Assembly: GCA_031266495.1 (NCBI GenBank)
Contig: JAISAX010000325.1
Location: 1 to 5,091 of the forward strand
DNA: 5,091 nt
Source: Opitutaceae bacterium
GTDB lineage: Bacteria; Verrucomicrobiota; Verrucomicrobiae; Opitutales; Opitutaceae
Direction of reading: 5' to 3'
Shown: piece by piece, positions 5,006-5,091 of the stretch
How the letters are laid out: the number at the start of each line of letters is the position of its first letter
How positions within the stretch are numbered: the first letter of the stretch is position 1
Made by a program: the position numbers and the translations under genes
Notes under the pieces: model-generated
The model's database searches: none
The model's input: the letters and a program-made list of their open reading frames with translations, nothing else
Told to the model about the DNA's origin: nothing

Positions 5006-5091
5006 TCAGGGGTAGAACAGGGCTTCGCGTTCTTTTCTGGTATCGAAGGCATCGACGGGCATCGCTTTGGAATGGCCGTCCGCAAAGGCGC
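5006..5091 (-). CDS. C-terminal fragment of a prepilin-type (H-X9-DG) protein
   Basis: Only the last 27 codons are in the window; the gene continues beyond the right edge. The translated tail reads AFADGHSKAMPVDAF followed by DTRKEREALFYP and a TGA stop at 5006-5008. The FADGHSKAM pattern is the ending seen in many Verrucomicrobiota and Planctomycetota proteins that start with a type II secretion/type IV pilin-like methylation helix and end in an H-X9-DG domain. From family knowledge these are pseudopilin-like surface proteins, often present in many copies near LacI regulators and carbohydrate genes; function is generally unknown. The histidine of the H-X9-DG motif and the N-terminal helix would lie outside the window, so the family call rests on the tail alone. 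Confidence 0.65.
   Translation of the reverse strand, partial: AFADGHSKAMPVDAFDTRKEREALFYP

Noticed and set aside
1..5091. tRNA, rRNA, CRISPR array, toxin-antitoxin or defence genes.
   Set aside because: I saw no cloverleaf or rRNA-like sequence, no regularly spaced repeats with unique spacers, and no small gene pair with recognisable toxin or antitoxin motifs on either strand.

Overview
The window looks like chromosomal sequence from a GC-rich member of the Verrucomicrobiota, most likely Opitutaceae. This rests on three things visible in the sequence. There are two secreted proteins with PEP-CTERM-type C-termini. There is a LacI-family regulator whose N-terminus resembles the many LacI-type regulators of that group. 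The right edge carries the tail of a prepilin-like protein ending in the FADGH motif common there. This placement is inference from protein style; no marker gene is present.

All genes are on the minus strand. Read in the direction of transcription (right to left) they are: the last 27 codons of a prepilin-type (H-X9-DG domain) protein (5091-5006); a 250-bp intergenic stretch with a heptamer-type tandem repeat and a small hairpin; a LacI-family regulator with a GTG start (4754-3687); a 371-bp gap holding a fold-back inverted-repeat element (3433-3642) and a G12 tract; two tandem paralogous PEP-CTERM proteins (3315-2515 and 2404-1553); and a secreted tannase/feruloyl-esterase-family hydrolase (1480-41).

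The two PEP-CTERM genes arose by tandem duplication of a unit of about 0.9 kb that carried its own 5' region. A 40-bp upstream block is 39/40 identical between the copies, and 25 bp around both start codons are identical. Each copy has a palindrome about 32 bp upstream of the ATG and a poly-G tract that begins exactly 74 bp upstream of it. The tannase-family protein keeps a Ser-Asp-His triad. It has Gly at both positions where classical members carry the paired cysteines of the CS-D-HC motif, and it lacks the usual Asp/Gly-rich calcium loop.

A plausible reading is a surface or secretion-oriented accessory locus: two exosortase-sorted proteins of unknown function next to an exported ester hydrolase, with a LacI-type regulator upstream that may or may not control them. 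No complete novel defence or mobile system is visible. The most unusual parts are the non-coding structures (fold-back element, duplicated upstream modules, G tracts) and the divergent esterase.
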